A stretch of DNA of 64,000 nucleotides from Glandiceps talaboti (lineage: Eukaryota > Hemichordata > Enteropneusta > Spengelidae), in the NCBI RefSeq assembly GCF_964340395.1, contig NC_135561.1, forward strand, positions 20,548,740 to 20,612,739, in the 5' to 3' direction. Made by a program: the position numbers and the translations under genes. This document shows, one piece after another, positions 1 to 12,045 of this stretch (within the stretch, counting starts at the first letter, position 1; each line of letters starts with the position of its first letter). The notes below the pieces were generated by a model. The model was given only the letters and a program-made list of their open reading frames with translations, did not search any database and was not told where the DNA came from.

Positions 1-519
1 GTGATGAACGTATTCAGTTATTCGTAGCCCGAAATTTCGTTATATAAATGACGTTTTTCCTCAAAATTTTGAAGAAACAAAACGTTTTTAGTTGACTTCT
101 AAATCAATCAAATCAAACGATATATTAATGCGAGAAAGCTTTAGTTATTAATTTGTTTTTGTGGACAATGTTCGAATTCGACTGACGAATCCTGCGAGTC
201 GAATCGATCAATGCACCGTTTACCAGTCAGACGAAAATGGTCGACATGTTTGTTGACTAGCCGAGAAGTGCATACGGAACTTATGAGGCAGTCCGAATAA
301 ATAGAAGGCGATTGCTAACATCGAAGTCAAACCGCGACACCTCTTCATCGAAACACCAACGAGTTTGAAATTGGCAGGCGTGCCATTTGTTTAAAAAAAT
401 ACACAAAGAGGAGTTCCGAAAACAATAGGAAAACTAAAGAAAAAATGGGATCCAAGGTGACACCCGCGACTTAGCCGAATCCGCGACTTACCGAGGCGCG
501 AGTTAGCGAGGGCCCACTG
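1..519. mobile_element. possible right end of a pogo/Tigger-like DNA transposon
   Basis: Positions 472-519 read inward as CAGTGGGCCCTCGCTAACTC followed by repeated CGCGACTTA-type blocks, and TA follows directly at 520-521. A terminus beginning CAGT, rich in CGCGxxTTA steps and flanked by TA resembles pogo/Tigger-class Tc1/mariner ends. The matching left end is not seen; it may lie outside the window. No transposase reading frame is recognised in 1-470, so this would be a non-autonomous or decayed copy. The call is inference from the end sequence only. Confidence 0.35.
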
Positions 520-521
520 TA

Positions 522-3500
522 CTTCATTTAATGCGCGATATGGAATTATGGTCAGAAAATGTTTGGGGGGGGGGGGGGGAATACCTAACTTGGATGACTC
601 ATGCAGAAGCAGCCGTTTATGACCCGGGGGTATCTCGGGTAGAAAGTCATGGATGTATTCAGACGTTGCCGCAACTTGCAGTTAATCGTGCAATAACTCG
701 CAAACTCGTGTTATAACCAGCCCTTTTTATGGCCTCGATGTAGTTTAGAAGTTCCGAATCAATGTTTTAAATGGTTTTCCCTTGTTGGTTTTCTAGTCTG
801 GTAACTCCATAGTATGCCACATTCTACCTCGACCCGACATTTAGTAGATTGAGAGATGAAATTCTATTGTCAGACACTGGGCGTGGTTTTATCTTTTTTG
901 ATATGGCCGACTCCAACTTTTCTGTTTCACGTCGTCAATATTTTTGCTTGGCGAGTTGATGTTTTCATTTGAAACAGCTACTGATAAGTAGAGGACACAT
1001 GCACTGGTGGCGGCATCTTTTAGTTTGTCCTTTGAACACTTGGGTATGTAATTTCCTCAGTAAGCAAGTAAATGAGAATGTTATCGGGGTTCCATAATCT
1101 ATTTTATTGGAGTTTCTCCACTGACGCGACATATGCATGGCCACTGATTACTAAGAACGTAGCAACGGAAAACATAATTATAAAATGATGTTTCAACTAA
1201 TAAAAATGGCAAATTAGCTTTAATATATATATTTAATATATTCAGTGTGCTCTGAGTGTTTTTGAAAAAAATTGCGTAGTCCGATGATTTTATGTTTTGC
1301 TTCTATGGTACCTGAGAGTTGATTGTTTACGTACATTTGAATAATGTTTTTGTTGCAATTTTGTGGCCAAAACATAATATGTTAATGGACTTATATATTC
1401 ATATTTTGGCTTGACATTTAAACATTATTTACACGAATTTGGTCACGAAAACTTGGTGTACTGCACTAATGATTATTAGTTTGCAATGTGATGTTTTAAG
1501 TCTTGTTACAAAACTTTAGAAAAGTCTGTTCTAATATTCCAAATGTTGCACCAACAATTAACTGTTATCACTCCAAAATAAAGTTTGGGCTGCAAGAATT
1601 AAAAATCTCGTTTTGCAAATTAATTTTCTACTCTGTAAAAAAGGTCATGTCATAGAAATTTTAACTCTTTGCTTTTAACTATTTCTATTTTGAACTAAAA
1701 AAATAAAGTCTTGTTCTATGAAAGAAAAGTTTATCCTTGTTGTATTAAATATATTGCTCTCAAAAATCAATTATTTATTTTTTGAGAGATCGAGAATGTG
1801 CGACTTTACTATCTAGAGATGCGTGAAACGTGACGGTTTACAGGTGATCACGCATTAGCTATTTAAATAGAACGCCGGCACCATTCCCACAGTTGATGAT
1901 GGCACGTGCTTCCACAACACTGTCACCTGTACACAAATTTACAGATATATAGATATAGATTACCAGCAAAGTTGTATTTAGCTTGTAGTATATTTATGAA
2001 TATATGTGAACAAATACACATACATGGTATGTAGGTATACGTATATACCGCTATGTATATGAACACATATATACCATATGGATACATATAATATACACAG
2101 CAATTGTATTTATGGCGCCCCCTATTTGTGTTTACTGCATACTCTTGTTTTTATTCCATCGGTTTAAGTATGTGTACAACCTTTTGACTGTCAACTGCAA
2201 CCTGTTGATACACAGGCCATGCATCTCGTGACACCCAGATCTACAGTTGATTCTTTGTAAAACTAAACAGTCAACTGGGTCGTCAGAGCGAAGAAGAAAT
2301 GCTCCCTATGTTCACCTAAGTCAGAATGGTAAATTTGAACTATTTGTGGATGAGTGATGTGCTAGTGATGACGCATACGATACTGCATCCAATTCCATAC
2401 ACCACATGAAGAAAGGATATGATCTCTGGTTTGACTTAGCGAAGAAGAGAATATTTTGGCAACAGGGAGCAAAGGATCCAACTTCAATGGTTTTCTCCTT
2501 TATCATTTCTATAATTTCCTTGTAAACTTAATACATAATGTGTCATTTGAATAAAAAAGGCCAAACTGAAATTATCACCGAGTTTTCGAGTAAACTTGTG
2601 TAATCTGTGGTAGCGCCATACAGTGTCTTTAGAAGCCTGGATAGTCGACTTGGCAAGAGAGAGAATACTTGGTCCCGTCAACTATCCGGCCTACCACAGA
2701 GGCTATATTGTACATTGTATGTGTGCTATATGTCGGTATATTCTAATTCCGTCATCATCAGTTAATTACATGTATTAAGTGTGTGTCAGTCTGCACACAG
2801 AGGCTCATGCAATAATCTGCCAATATATTGTTGAATATAAGTCATTTACGGCACTTTAGGCCAAATAAAAGTGATACATGGTGTGTTTCAGGCAAAGGAG
2901 ACATGCCCTTGTCTAAACCACAGACCCTAAATATTTTAAAAAAAAAATATATTCAATAAGGTAAACTTAAAGGCTGTGAATTTACTTGTCTTTTAGTCAT
3001 TCATATATTTTTGTATTCTTTCTCATTTGACAGGTGTACATGATTCACTAGTTTTATATAAGGTAATATTAATCTACGCGTATCCATAGTTCACCAAAAT
3101 CGCGAAAAGTCTCGTGGGAAATTTGGCATTTCAGGTGGTACAAATTCATTAAACTTATGAACGCAAAATGGGGATGGTTAGGCCAACATATTTTTGTGAT
3201 ACTTGATGGTCTCGAGGTACGATTTGCCGCATATGGATATTAGTCGAATTATATTTTCTATTTTCTTGTATATATTACATGTTATGATTCGTGCATTATG
3301 TGACGATTCTCATTTTTTTCATTTGCCATACACTTTTAGATTACATTTCGAATGATTCATATAATAACTGACACAGAAAAAGTTTAATTTACGACTATAT
3401 AATTTATGAGAGTTTGAACTCGCCACCAATCCATATGTATAGTTTCCAGTGATATTGGTAACCTTACATTTTCTTGTTATTTAGTATCAAGGACATTAAA

Positions 3501-4199
3501 TCTTTTGACTGTTATTGATATGTCTATTAAGACGCTTCAGTGCACACGAGATAAAGTATGATAGAGAGAGAGAGTTTGAGTCAGTCACTGACACATCTAA
3601 CATGTTTGAACTACTGATACTAAATGGCCACCCGCATACTACAACCGGAATTCGTCCAGTTCAAAAAAAATATCGAAAACAATAAAATTTATAATTTATC
3701 AAAATTATTGAGTCATTTGCAACAAATCTCAGTGGCCTCGCCCGTGATCGCTAGAGACAGACGATTTCGCCATGCCTATTGGTTTAACTAATCAATAGCG
3801 TTGTAGCACAACTGACTATAAGTCAAAAAATTTTGCAGGCTTCCCAGGAAGTCCCAAATTCCAAACTGAAAGTTAGAATGTTTACAATAGTTTGATATAT
3901 GCAGGGAAACAATTTGCAGATGAAGGGTAGTCATGTACCTTACCTTTCTGTACTGACTACTTATTCACGTACGTTGGCGCTGATCTACAAACAAGTCAGA
4001 ACATTCCTGGGTACATGGTACAGATGAGATGCACTTTCCTTGCTTACATGCACAGTATTTATTGATAACATAGGACGATTTGCAGTACTAAAATATACCA
4101 TATGTTCCAAAAGTTGATAAAACCATCGTGAACAATAATGCTCTCCTAATTTATTGTTGACATGTCATGATTAGATTGTTTGACACATTCATTGTCTGC
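522..4199. other. intergenic, no gene recognised
   Basis: AT-rich sequence with a poly-G run near 566-579, an AT/ACAT-rich simple stretch around 1935-2100 and a short GA run near 3560. Around 2300-2510 a broken plus-strand coding-like stretch (frameshifts, stops) is visible, but I cannot assign it to a family. No conserved exon, tRNA or full repeat was recognised. Confidence 0.5.
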
Positions 4200-4271
4200 G
4201 GCCAGTTGGTCTAGTGGCATGATTCTCGCTTAGGGTGCGAGAGGTCCCGAGTTCAATTCCCGGACTGGCCC
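4200..4271 (+). tRNA. tRNA-Pro (anticodon AGG)
   Basis: A 72-nt cloverleaf: acceptor stem GGCCAGT (4200-4206) pairs perfectly with ACTGGCC (4264-4270), with C as discriminator. The D-arm carries box A (TGGTCTAGTGG). The anticodon stem TCTCG/CGAGA encloses a loop with AGG, decoding proline CCU. The T-loop is TTCAATT, with one A.C mismatch in the T stem (CCGAG/CCCGG). There is no intron and no encoded CCA, as usual for eukaryotes. A TTTT pol III terminator lies at 4277-4280. The sequence closely follows the animal tRNA-Pro(AGG) pattern, so it is probably functional despite the T-stem mismatch. Confidence 0.93.
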
Positions 4272-4287
4272 TCTAGTTTTAGTGTCT

Positions 4288-5398
4288 TTAATAACTTAAT
4301 ACCGTACATGTCGGGATAAATGGTTTTACCAAAATTACATTGCACATCGAAATATTTTTTGTTCTGTAATGGTGATAAAATGGACAAATTAGGAGAAAGT
4401 GGTATTCGTTTTCAGCCTCATTAGATTGACATAACTGACAAAGGCGTTGCCATCTTTCAATATTGTATTTTCTGTCAGTCTCTATTCTGAGATAGTGCGT
4501 AGAACAAAGAAAGCGGGCTAACATCTTGAGGTGTATAGATACTTTAACAATGAACAAATATTTCTCTGGCTCCAGTTAGGTCTTAAACTCTCTATATGTC
4601 ACTAACTTGTCCATTGAACAAACTTCACTTTGCCATTTTGTGAACAAATACCTTTTAAAATTTTCAACAAATAACCTCACAAAACTTCAATACATCCAAC
4701 TTCTTGTTTTTCCCAAACGTCACGTAAGTTGGCGAGATACAGCAAATTTTTGACCTTATTAACCCAAGTTGGTCTTGTTCTTACACCAGAACATTCGATA
4801 GAATAAATCATATCATAACATTTACGGGATACCTTTTCTTTGACAAATTTATTAATTTTGCCCAGTATTTTACACAATGCTTAGCAGTATGCAAATATAT
4901 AGGGTATCTACCACACTCACCCGACACTTTGGAGCATTGGTAGATACTCCGAGGAAAGAACGGCAAGCAAGATAGTGTATTCTTTCTAAAGATTCATAAC
5001 AATCTTAACCCCAATTGCAAATTTCTGAACCATAAGTCAAAATTGGCACGATAATAGTATCAAATAATTTAAGGTGAACATGAAATGATAACATCCCTGT
5101 CTTTTTAATTACTCTTTGAATATTAAAGAAAACTTTTCTAGCTTGTTGCGCCAGGGTTGTGGTAGCCATAGACCACTGGAGACGGCAAGAAAATAAGACA
5201 CCTAAATATTTGTAGTATGAAACTACTTCAATTGGTTCACCTCTGTACGTCCATTTTTCTTTTTTCGACTAACGCCCACCTGCTTTAAAAGTTACCACCT
5301 TTGTCTTGGAAAGATTAACACATAACTTCCACATATCACAATAGTCACTAAGAGTATTAAGTTGGCACTGTAACCCTATTATCGTATCTGACATTAGT
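4288..5398 (-). pseudogene. decayed 5'-truncated LINE ORF2 (RT C-terminal half)
   Basis: Read on the minus strand from about 5395 to 4288, the translation resembles the segment after the YADD box of non-LTR reverse transcriptases: a GLQCQLNTLSDYCDMW...VNLSKTKVV block (5290-5390), then WEKQEV and CIEVL-type text (4677-4877), then a C-terminal CX2CX9HX4C motif in RLCQLCQSNEAENEYHFLLI (4370-4440). The same order occurs in the intact LINE at 56-59.5 kb, but the two are clearly different subfamilies. Frameshifts and stops break the frame, so it is a dead copy. Its 3' end lies within about 15 bp of the tRNA-Pro terminator. Its 5' end meets the fold-back element at 5399. Confidence 0.8.
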
Positions 5399-5717
5399 GT
5401 CGCTGTCGATCATCGGTGTGTAAACACGAGGAATGTGTATGAACTGAGATGCATTACATTTTTCGCATATTTCTACCGCCCTTTTATTTTCAGCAAAACA
5501 TTTCGTTTGAAACAAAAAATGAACTTCCTGCAAAAGAACTTTATATTTTAGGGAGGCAAGAAGGCAATGATGAATTAATTAAACACAAGACTTGATAACT
5601 AATTACGAACCTTTTATATGCGTGGAAACAATAAGGGCGGTAGAAATATGCGAAAAATGAAATGCACCTCAGTTCATACACATTTCTCGTGTTTACACAC
5701 CGATGATCGACAGCGAC
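5399..5717. mobile_element. fold-back MITE with ~87-bp terminal inverted repeats
   Basis: The left arm (5399-5486, starting GTCGCTGTCGATCATCGGTG) is an almost exact reverse complement of the right arm (5631-5717, ending CAGCGAC). About 145 bp of unrelated AT-rich sequence separates them. There is no coding capacity. The flanks (ACATTAGT and CCTCGTG) do not show a clear target-site duplication. It begins where the decayed LINE sequence stops, at about the position of its YADD box. The superfamily is not assignable from the ends alone. Confidence 0.75.
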
Positions 5718-7249
5718 CCTCGTGAACCTAGTCTGTGAGGTAAGCCCTAAGTGACCGTGATAGATGGTACGACCACTGTACACTTTCCCTGTATTGTAGA
5801 TGGTCTTGCCAAGTACTGTGCCAACATAGACTAGCACCTCCAGTTTGCCTTTGTTCATGTCATCCATACACACTTTATTTTGTGTGTGTCCCATTTATAG
5901 TTCACATCATAAACGAAGGTGGTGTGTTTACTTGGGTGTACAGGGACAAACTGACTTTAAACTACTTCCAAAAGCCGTGAACATTTAGACAGTTATATAT
6001 AAGCTTTCATATTGTTTTACTTCATTCATATTAGCTTACTTTTTTCAATACCTGTAAGACTCTCGTTAAAGAAAAGCATGAACCTTGAGATTGTTATGTT
6101 ACCATCCAAGTAACTTCAATCTTCTTTACGTTAACGCATTCCAGATGAAAAGGTCAAAGGTTATTCAATGGGCGAGAGTCATAATAGTCGTTAGAATGTA
6201 ACAATTGAAACATTGTGTGTAATGATAAATATATTTCAAAGTTAGCCAATCTGTTTTATATATCTGTTCAAAATCACGTATCACGTTTTAATATTATATT
6301 GATACATATATGTAGTCTCGTTTACCCAGACTCTTGTCATTGCGAACTCCATCCCCAGCATCAAAGATCAATGAAAGTTGGCCCAAAACATCAGGTGATG
6401 GGTACAATGTAATGCTTTGTAATTGTGGATTTCCATCATTTGGCACGCATCTACCATTTAAACTAGCTTTTTTTGTATGCAATGTAACGACACATCTAAA
6501 TGCGCATGCTCCGTGTGAGCGATAATTAAAATTGGTAATTAATGGTTGTCAAGAGAGATATCGTTTGAGAGGTTCAGAGTCAACAGAATGTAAACCATAT
6601 TCGAGTACTTACGTTGTTGAATTAGCATTTATAAAAGAATCGAATAGATATTTCGGAGTCAATCCTGTTCTAACCGAGTCTATATGATTGAGCTTCATGT
6701 ATGAAACTTTGTGGTCGACATAGATTCATATTCAAATTCGGATCCAAAGATCCGTTATCTTTTTACTTGCAATATATATTGGTTGTCATGGCAAATATCT
6801 CCTTCTCGTTTGTTTTTAATAGTCATGTATAGAACCAGATCCGGTCCCTATTCTACTTTATTCCAGGCGGGGCTAGGTTTTATCAAAATGGTTTTGTTCA
6901 TACAGTCAGTGTTGAATGAAACAAAGCACCAAGTAATGTACAGAACATAACTTCTAGTACTCTTTCAAAGAAAAGGTTGAAAGGATACTTTTATGATTTA
7001 ATGAATCGACGTGCAAAGGATGACTTTTTGTATTGATTGTTGTTACTTGTTTTGTCTCGTGTAAGTTTGATTTGTGTCTGTGGTTGAATTGTCCTTATTC
7101 TGTTCTATGTGAACCCAGTAGAAATAAGTTTTTAACCTATTCCACTTCAGGTAGCAGAGGAGAGAGTAGGCCGATGGAAATCAATTGTAAAATGTTACGC
7201 TCCCCACTCATCCTAACTGGGGACGCTCAATAGTTCGAGGAAAAACGTT
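5718..7249. other. intergenic, no gene recognised
   Basis: AT-rich sequence. A minus-strand open stretch around 5718-5894 adjoins the MITE, and another at 6330-6480 looks mildly coding-like, but neither has a recognisable domain, splice context or homologue that I can name. Nothing else is supported. Confidence 0.4.
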
Positions 7250-7261
7250 ATGTATTTTAAT

Positions 7262-7492
7262 AACACTTGCACACACGCACACACACACGCGCGCGCGCGC
7301 GCGCCCAGAAGTATGTATACATACATACATACATACATACATACATACACACATACATACATACATACAATGTACATACATACATACAATGTACATACAT
7401 ACATATATACATACATACATACATACATACATACATACATACATACACACACATACATACATACACACATACATACATACATACATATACAA
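7262..7492. repeat. compound microsatellite (CA)n-(GC)n-(CATA)n
   Basis: Alternating purine-pyrimidine CA/CG/GC sequence at 7268-7305 passes into a long interrupted CATA/CATG array to 7492. The array is open in several frames on both strands only because of its tetranucleotide period. The CG/GC portion is the classic sequence type for Z-DNA. Confidence 0.95.
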
Positions 7493-7686
7493 TATAAGTA
7501 TAATACTTGAACGTGTGGAAAACCACTAACAATTTATTCTATAAATAAGTTAAATAAGTTAAATATGTACAGTTGATAAAATTTCACCCATTCAATGTAA
7601 TAAAAAATAACGTACACGTTTTCTGAACTCAATTAATGAAGGTAAAGTTCAAAATATTACATTTGATGATTCGTGCGTTATGATCG

Positions 7687-8796
7687 TTAATTCTTCCGAC
7701 TGGTTCGAAGGGCATCTGCGTTGTTGATACAGGGATCACATGGGAAATGGAGACGTTTTCTGACGCATTGTAACTGTTCACGACGACTTGAAAACCAATT
7801 CTGTGGGTAAGACAAAAAAATAGACATAATTAGTTATTGAGGTCAGTAGAAAAAAAGTTTTAGTTTACTATGAAAACTAATTGATGATTGTGGCTAAGGC
7901 GATAAAATTACATAGCGGTGGTAATCAGGACATTAGTGAACAATTAAAACAGACATTAGCTCAATATCATTTTAAAAGTTCATATACTTACATTTACGAA
8001 GTCAAACGTCAACCCAGTCACTTTCGCCAATCTTCGTCTGACGTCACTGCAAGGATACCGTTGTGTTCTGAATGTGGTTTCTAAGACTACTTCTTGTTCG
8101 GGACGAATCCGGGCAGGTAAACATCTGTGGGTGGTGTATGATCTAATAGTCAAAACTGAGGGCGCATGGTTGATACGAATCCAATCAGCTACAGAAAGTT
8201 CCTCATCTTCTTGGATAACCATTGGTGGAGACAGTGTGGGAATGACGTCATCGCTATGGGACGGTGTATAAAATGACTGGTTATCTGTAGTATCTGTAAA
8301 AAGATAATATGAATCGAAAGCACGATATTAATAATCAAATATCACTTAAAACCGTGTGGAGATAGTTGTTAAAACTTGCAGTTTAAAATTACAGTGCCGA
8401 AATCAAGTAATAGAAAAGGGCGTGAATGAATTGTATATACTTGACTGCCAATCAGGTAACTTAAAAAAATGTTATATCATTTTGAGAAATACTGGATAGA
8501 TTTGAAGATGTTTATTCCAATTTTGTGTCACGTTCGTACTAGAGTTGTTGAATAGTTTGGAATAATTCCCTTTTAAGAGTGTAAGTTTTAAGGCAACAAT
8601 GCTCACCTGAAAACCCAAGTTCATCCAAGATATCATTAATTTCTGATCTGGACACAGGTTCCGATGACGTGGCGTTGCTTGGAGACGAGAAGGGAGGCAG
8701 ATCAGTCGTGGCAAAGATGACTTGCATGTTGATGTCATCGACAGACGTGGCACCATGATGAACTTGAACATGAGAGTACTGAGGTACAGCATACAT
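7687..8796 (-). CDS. divergent PRD-like homeobox protein (3 exons)
   Basis: Minus-strand gene with exons 8607-8796, 7992-8293 and 7687-7800. Donors are GTGAGC and GTAAGT, acceptors TTTTTACAG and ACCCACAG, and the phases join to a 201-aa frame ending TAA. Residues about 119-178 form a homeodomain: L16, F20, RYP at 24-26, VRRRLAKVTGL in helix 2, then WFSSRR at 48-53. The intron falls between homeodomain codons 46 and 47, the position typical of PRD-class genes. This is presumably a nuclear DNA-binding regulator. The oddity is Ser at 51, where Asn is nearly invariant, plus Ser at 50 and Glu at 54. The N-terminal 118 residues are acidic and Ser/Pro-rich with no known domain; the tail is short. 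No orthologue is assigned: it is a fast-evolving PRD-like gene or a degenerating one, although frame and splice sites are intact. A TATA box lies 78 bp upstream of the ATG and an AATAAA on the minus strand at 7533-7538. Confidence 0.82.
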
Positions 8797-8873
8797 GGTT
8801 GATTTTGATCTTGATAGTTTGAGAGGAGAACAGTCAAGTTGGCAGAATGATGACTATTCTGGTCAAACTTTCG

Positions 8874-8881
8874 ATTTTATA
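8874..8881 (-). promoter_or_regulatory. TATA box of the homeobox gene
   Basis: The minus strand reads TATAAAAT, 78 bp upstream of the homeobox ATG at 8796. That leaves room for a transcription start about 25-30 bp downstream and a short 5' leader. Confidence 0.55.
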
Positions 8882-11000
8882 GACACGAAAACAACAGATT
8901 TGCATATTTTATCACTTGATAGTAAGATGACCCAGTCACGTGATAACCCAACTATGTGCGGTTTTCTATCAAAGTTCCGGAGTGTTAATGTGACAAAAGT
9001 TGAATGAATCTTTGTAGAAAAGCCGCAACTTTGGTGTCTTTTATTGATCTAGATTCTGTTTTCGAGTCTTTTAACGCAAACATAGCAGAGTAAAGTTAAT
9101 TGTGCAAAGCCTCACAGCCCAAATCACTACATCTATCGATTGCAATATTGGACAGACTTTTTCAAATACTAACCGATAGGTTGGCAGTTTGGATTTCGTT
9201 TGATGATTCTTTCAGTATCTTTCTTTCTCTGTTTATTTCTATACTTTCCTTTAATACGTAAAAATAATATAAAATCAACTACAAATACAGGATTTTATTA
9301 CCACCTGCATAACAATTATAACTATAGAAGTACCACCCATGCAATAATATAATAACGTTGAGAGTGTTGGTAAGGATAATCTATATTGGGTTGGGTCATT
9401 GATTATTACTAATAGTACTATTAGTAGCACCCAACTGACTGTATCAAAGTATATAGTATTATTAGTAGCACCCAACTGACTGTATCAAAGTATATTCTTC
9501 CTTGTCAGTGATCAAAGGAAATTATACCTAAGAAGATGAAAGTATCAGTTTGTCAACCGTTGACATGAACCTGTCTTACCAAGTCATAAAAAATGACGTC
9601 ACCCCTTGTAGTTACCGACTGTTAAAGGGGCAATGCCAAAGAATAGTCCGACAATGCAATGAATGAATAATATATCGTTGAATTTGAATTCACGGAAGGT
9701 GTAGACGATTAGTGACGTCATTAACACATACTTCAAAGAACAATAGAAAACTAGGTATGACATTGGCCGATTAATGAAAGAATACCAAGTTTAGAATTAA
9801 TCACATGTATTTGATGGCATGTATGTAATACGTTGACAACCACGATAGACGCACATGATACAACACAAACGTGAAATGTCTAAAATGCAAAATGGGTTTC
9901 ACCATCTATTAATAATAAATCCATGGTTAGTCTTGACAAACAACGTATTGTATGTCCATCCTTTGTCCAACCTTTTTACTGCCACCACTTTCCACTTTTC
10001 ACAAAGCAATGAAAACTATATGATCCAGATTTACACCACATTGCAACGTTATATAAACACTCTAAAGTTAGTACAGTGACGTGGAGACGGCATAACCATG
10101 TCCACAATTCTTCTATACAACTTGTGTACGACAGTCATCAAAAACATAATATGTGTTTTATATTTGCAAGTGTCCTTCATATTCTCATACAGTCGGTCGA
10201 CGAAACCACATTCGTGTTTTACTAGCTACTAAAGCATTGGAATTTACCAAATCCTCAAATTAGTGAATGTGCTGTGGAGATAACATGTTTATGATGGCGA
10301 TATATCATTATGATGGAGATATACCAGTTGTTAACGGTCAGGGGTTCAATCGTGGAATCTCGTATTAGAATAACATTATCAGTAGAGCTACACGGAATAC
10401 ATTACATAATTTAATTATTTTGCACTTGACCAACTTTTTCTACTAGCTCTGTCCATTCGCGCTAAGCAGAGCTTATTTTCCTAAGCCTGGCGCCACTATA
10501 GAGAACAGTGGTCTGAGTTGGCACAACGTCTTGCGGACGGTACTCGGTGCCGTAAAAGAGGCTATGGTTTACGAGGATGAGCTCTGACAGAGAGATGTTT
10601 TTCACACCTAAATTTTAATCCTATTGTCAATTGTGTCTTTAAATCGACAATGGTATGCCGCCCTTTAATTCAAAAGGATTTTGACAAGACCGACTTAGTT
10701 CTTCTGCCAAGACCCTACTGACAGCTAAGAGAATGACAAATTTGACACCATCCTTGTGATCAATTCAAACAATGACAACGACTTACCGACAGTCGATAAG
10801 GTGATAACTGGACACCATCCTTGTGATTAACTAAGTTCAACAGAAGAAGTCAGTAACAAAGACTTATCAATAGATGATTGACAGCTCACAGTAACAACGA
10901 TGTCATTTTAATAAAGTCAATGTTAGTTGTTAAGCTATTAGTCAATAGGAAAGTAGATTTAAGAGTTCATCAGTATATACCAAGTGATTTTTTTCATTGA
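8882..11000. other. intergenic, mostly unassigned
   Basis: No gene is recognised. A tandem duplication of about 36 bp occurs at 9415-9494 (TTAGTAGCACCCAACTGACT and following, twice). A SINE-like segment lies at 10330-10460 and is listed separately. The rest is AT-rich and without coding signal. Confidence 0.45.
10330..10460 (+). repeat. SINE-like dispersed repeat, copy 1
   Basis: The segment contains GGGGTTCAATCGTGGAATCT, then an ATTATCAGTAGAGCTACAC-type block and GACCAACTTTTTCTACTAGC. The same order occurs at 43479-43760 in MCM3 intron 5 (GGGTTTCAATCCCAGG, TTATCGGTAGAGACATAATT, GACCAACTTTTTCTATAACT). The GGTTCAATC core resembles a pol III box B, which suggests a tRNA-derived SINE, but no convincing box A was found. 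Confidence 0.5.
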
Positions 11001-11478
11001 GGTTGGATAATCACCATTCTACCATCAAATTATTCTATCCTATTCCCATCATACAATGGAATAGAACAAAGTCACTTGTTTACAAACGTTACTAAGGAGT
11101 ATTATTCCAATTTAATATAGGCTGGATAATCACCATTCTACCATCAAATTATTCTATTCTATTCTATTCCCATCATACACTGCAATAGAACAAAGTCACT
11201 TGTTTACAAACGTTACTAAGGAGTATTATTCCAATTTAATATAGGCTGGACAATCACCACTACCATCAAATTATTCTATTATATTCCCATCACATACTGC
11301 AATAGAACAAAGTCACTTGTTTACAAATGTTACTTATGAGTATTATTCCATTTTAATATAGGTTGAACAATCAAAATTCTACCATCAAATTATTCTATTC
11401 TATTCCCATCATACAATAGAATAATCTTATGGTAGAGTGGTGATTGTCCAACCTATATTAAAATGGAATAATACTCTT
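11001..11478. repeat. satellite-like array of ~120-bp units ending in an inverted partial unit
   Basis: Units start at 11001, 11120, 11244 and 11361, each beginning GG(T/C)TGGAYAATCACCATTC. Each contains CCCATCATACA and CTTGTTTACAAACGTTACTA. The fourth is cut short, and 11425-11478 is an inverted copy of the unit boundary, so the right end can fold back on the array. No coding content. Confidence 0.85.
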
Positions 11479-11479
11479 T

Positions 11480-12040
11480 TATTAGTTTCATGCCTTTTTA
11501 ATGTTAAAAGCAACAGCAGGATAGAAAAGAAATTAGCAATATTTAAACATTACATTGTGTCTATGGTAGGCAGGAATTGGCTAGATTGTTATAATTAGGT
11601 CAAAGGGTCAATGTCAAAGGTTAAGATCACGAAATATAAATCGCATTTGATAATATTCATATTAGGGTAAATCATTTCAGGCGGCGGAACCCTAATGTAT
11701 TATGATAATTTATCAGTAATTTTGTTATCGCTAACAATGCAAGAACTCCTATAGATGCAAACAATTAAATCATACCCCACCAAGTAAGTAGACAACACGG
11801 TTTTTCTAACTCTCTAAAAGTTAAAATATGAAATCAGTCATGGTAGCTACATCCCAGCCTTACTAGTTCAGTGCTTTTCATAAACTTTTTAAGACAACAA
11901 AACTCTCTTCAATATAGTGTTATTTATGAAAGAAACTGAAAGAATGTGTGAAATTCAATTCTAGGACGCTCTCAGGAAAGGGAAGCCATGACGCTGTATC
12001 ATAACGTGCATATATTATACAGCTCGTGGAGGGTCATATG
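11480..12040. other. upstream region of TRIM copy 1
   Basis: AT-rich sequence with no recognised feature. It is unlike the upstream sequence of TRIM copies 2 and 3, so the duplication that produced the later copies did not carry this flank, or it was replaced. Confidence 0.4.
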
Positions 12041-12045
12041 ATTGA

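Noticed and set aside
2290-2510. Plus-strand coding-like text (NGKFELFVDE, then YDLWFDLAKKRIFWQQGAKD)
   Set aside because: It may be a decayed gene or transposon fragment, but needs at least one frameshift and a stop bypass, and I cannot name a family.
5541-5894. 117-codon minus-strand frame overlapping the MITE
   Set aside because: Half of it is the MITE arm and the rest has no recognised domain; probably chance.
6330-6480. Minus-strand open stretch with mixed hydrophilic composition
   Set aside because: It has a possible donor but no convincing acceptor and no recognised domain; insufficient support.
7208-7532. Several overlapping Met-Tyr-Val-Cys and His-Thr-Tyr-Ile repeat frames
   Set aside because: By-products of the CATA tetranucleotide repeat; open on both strands because the repeat lacks stops.
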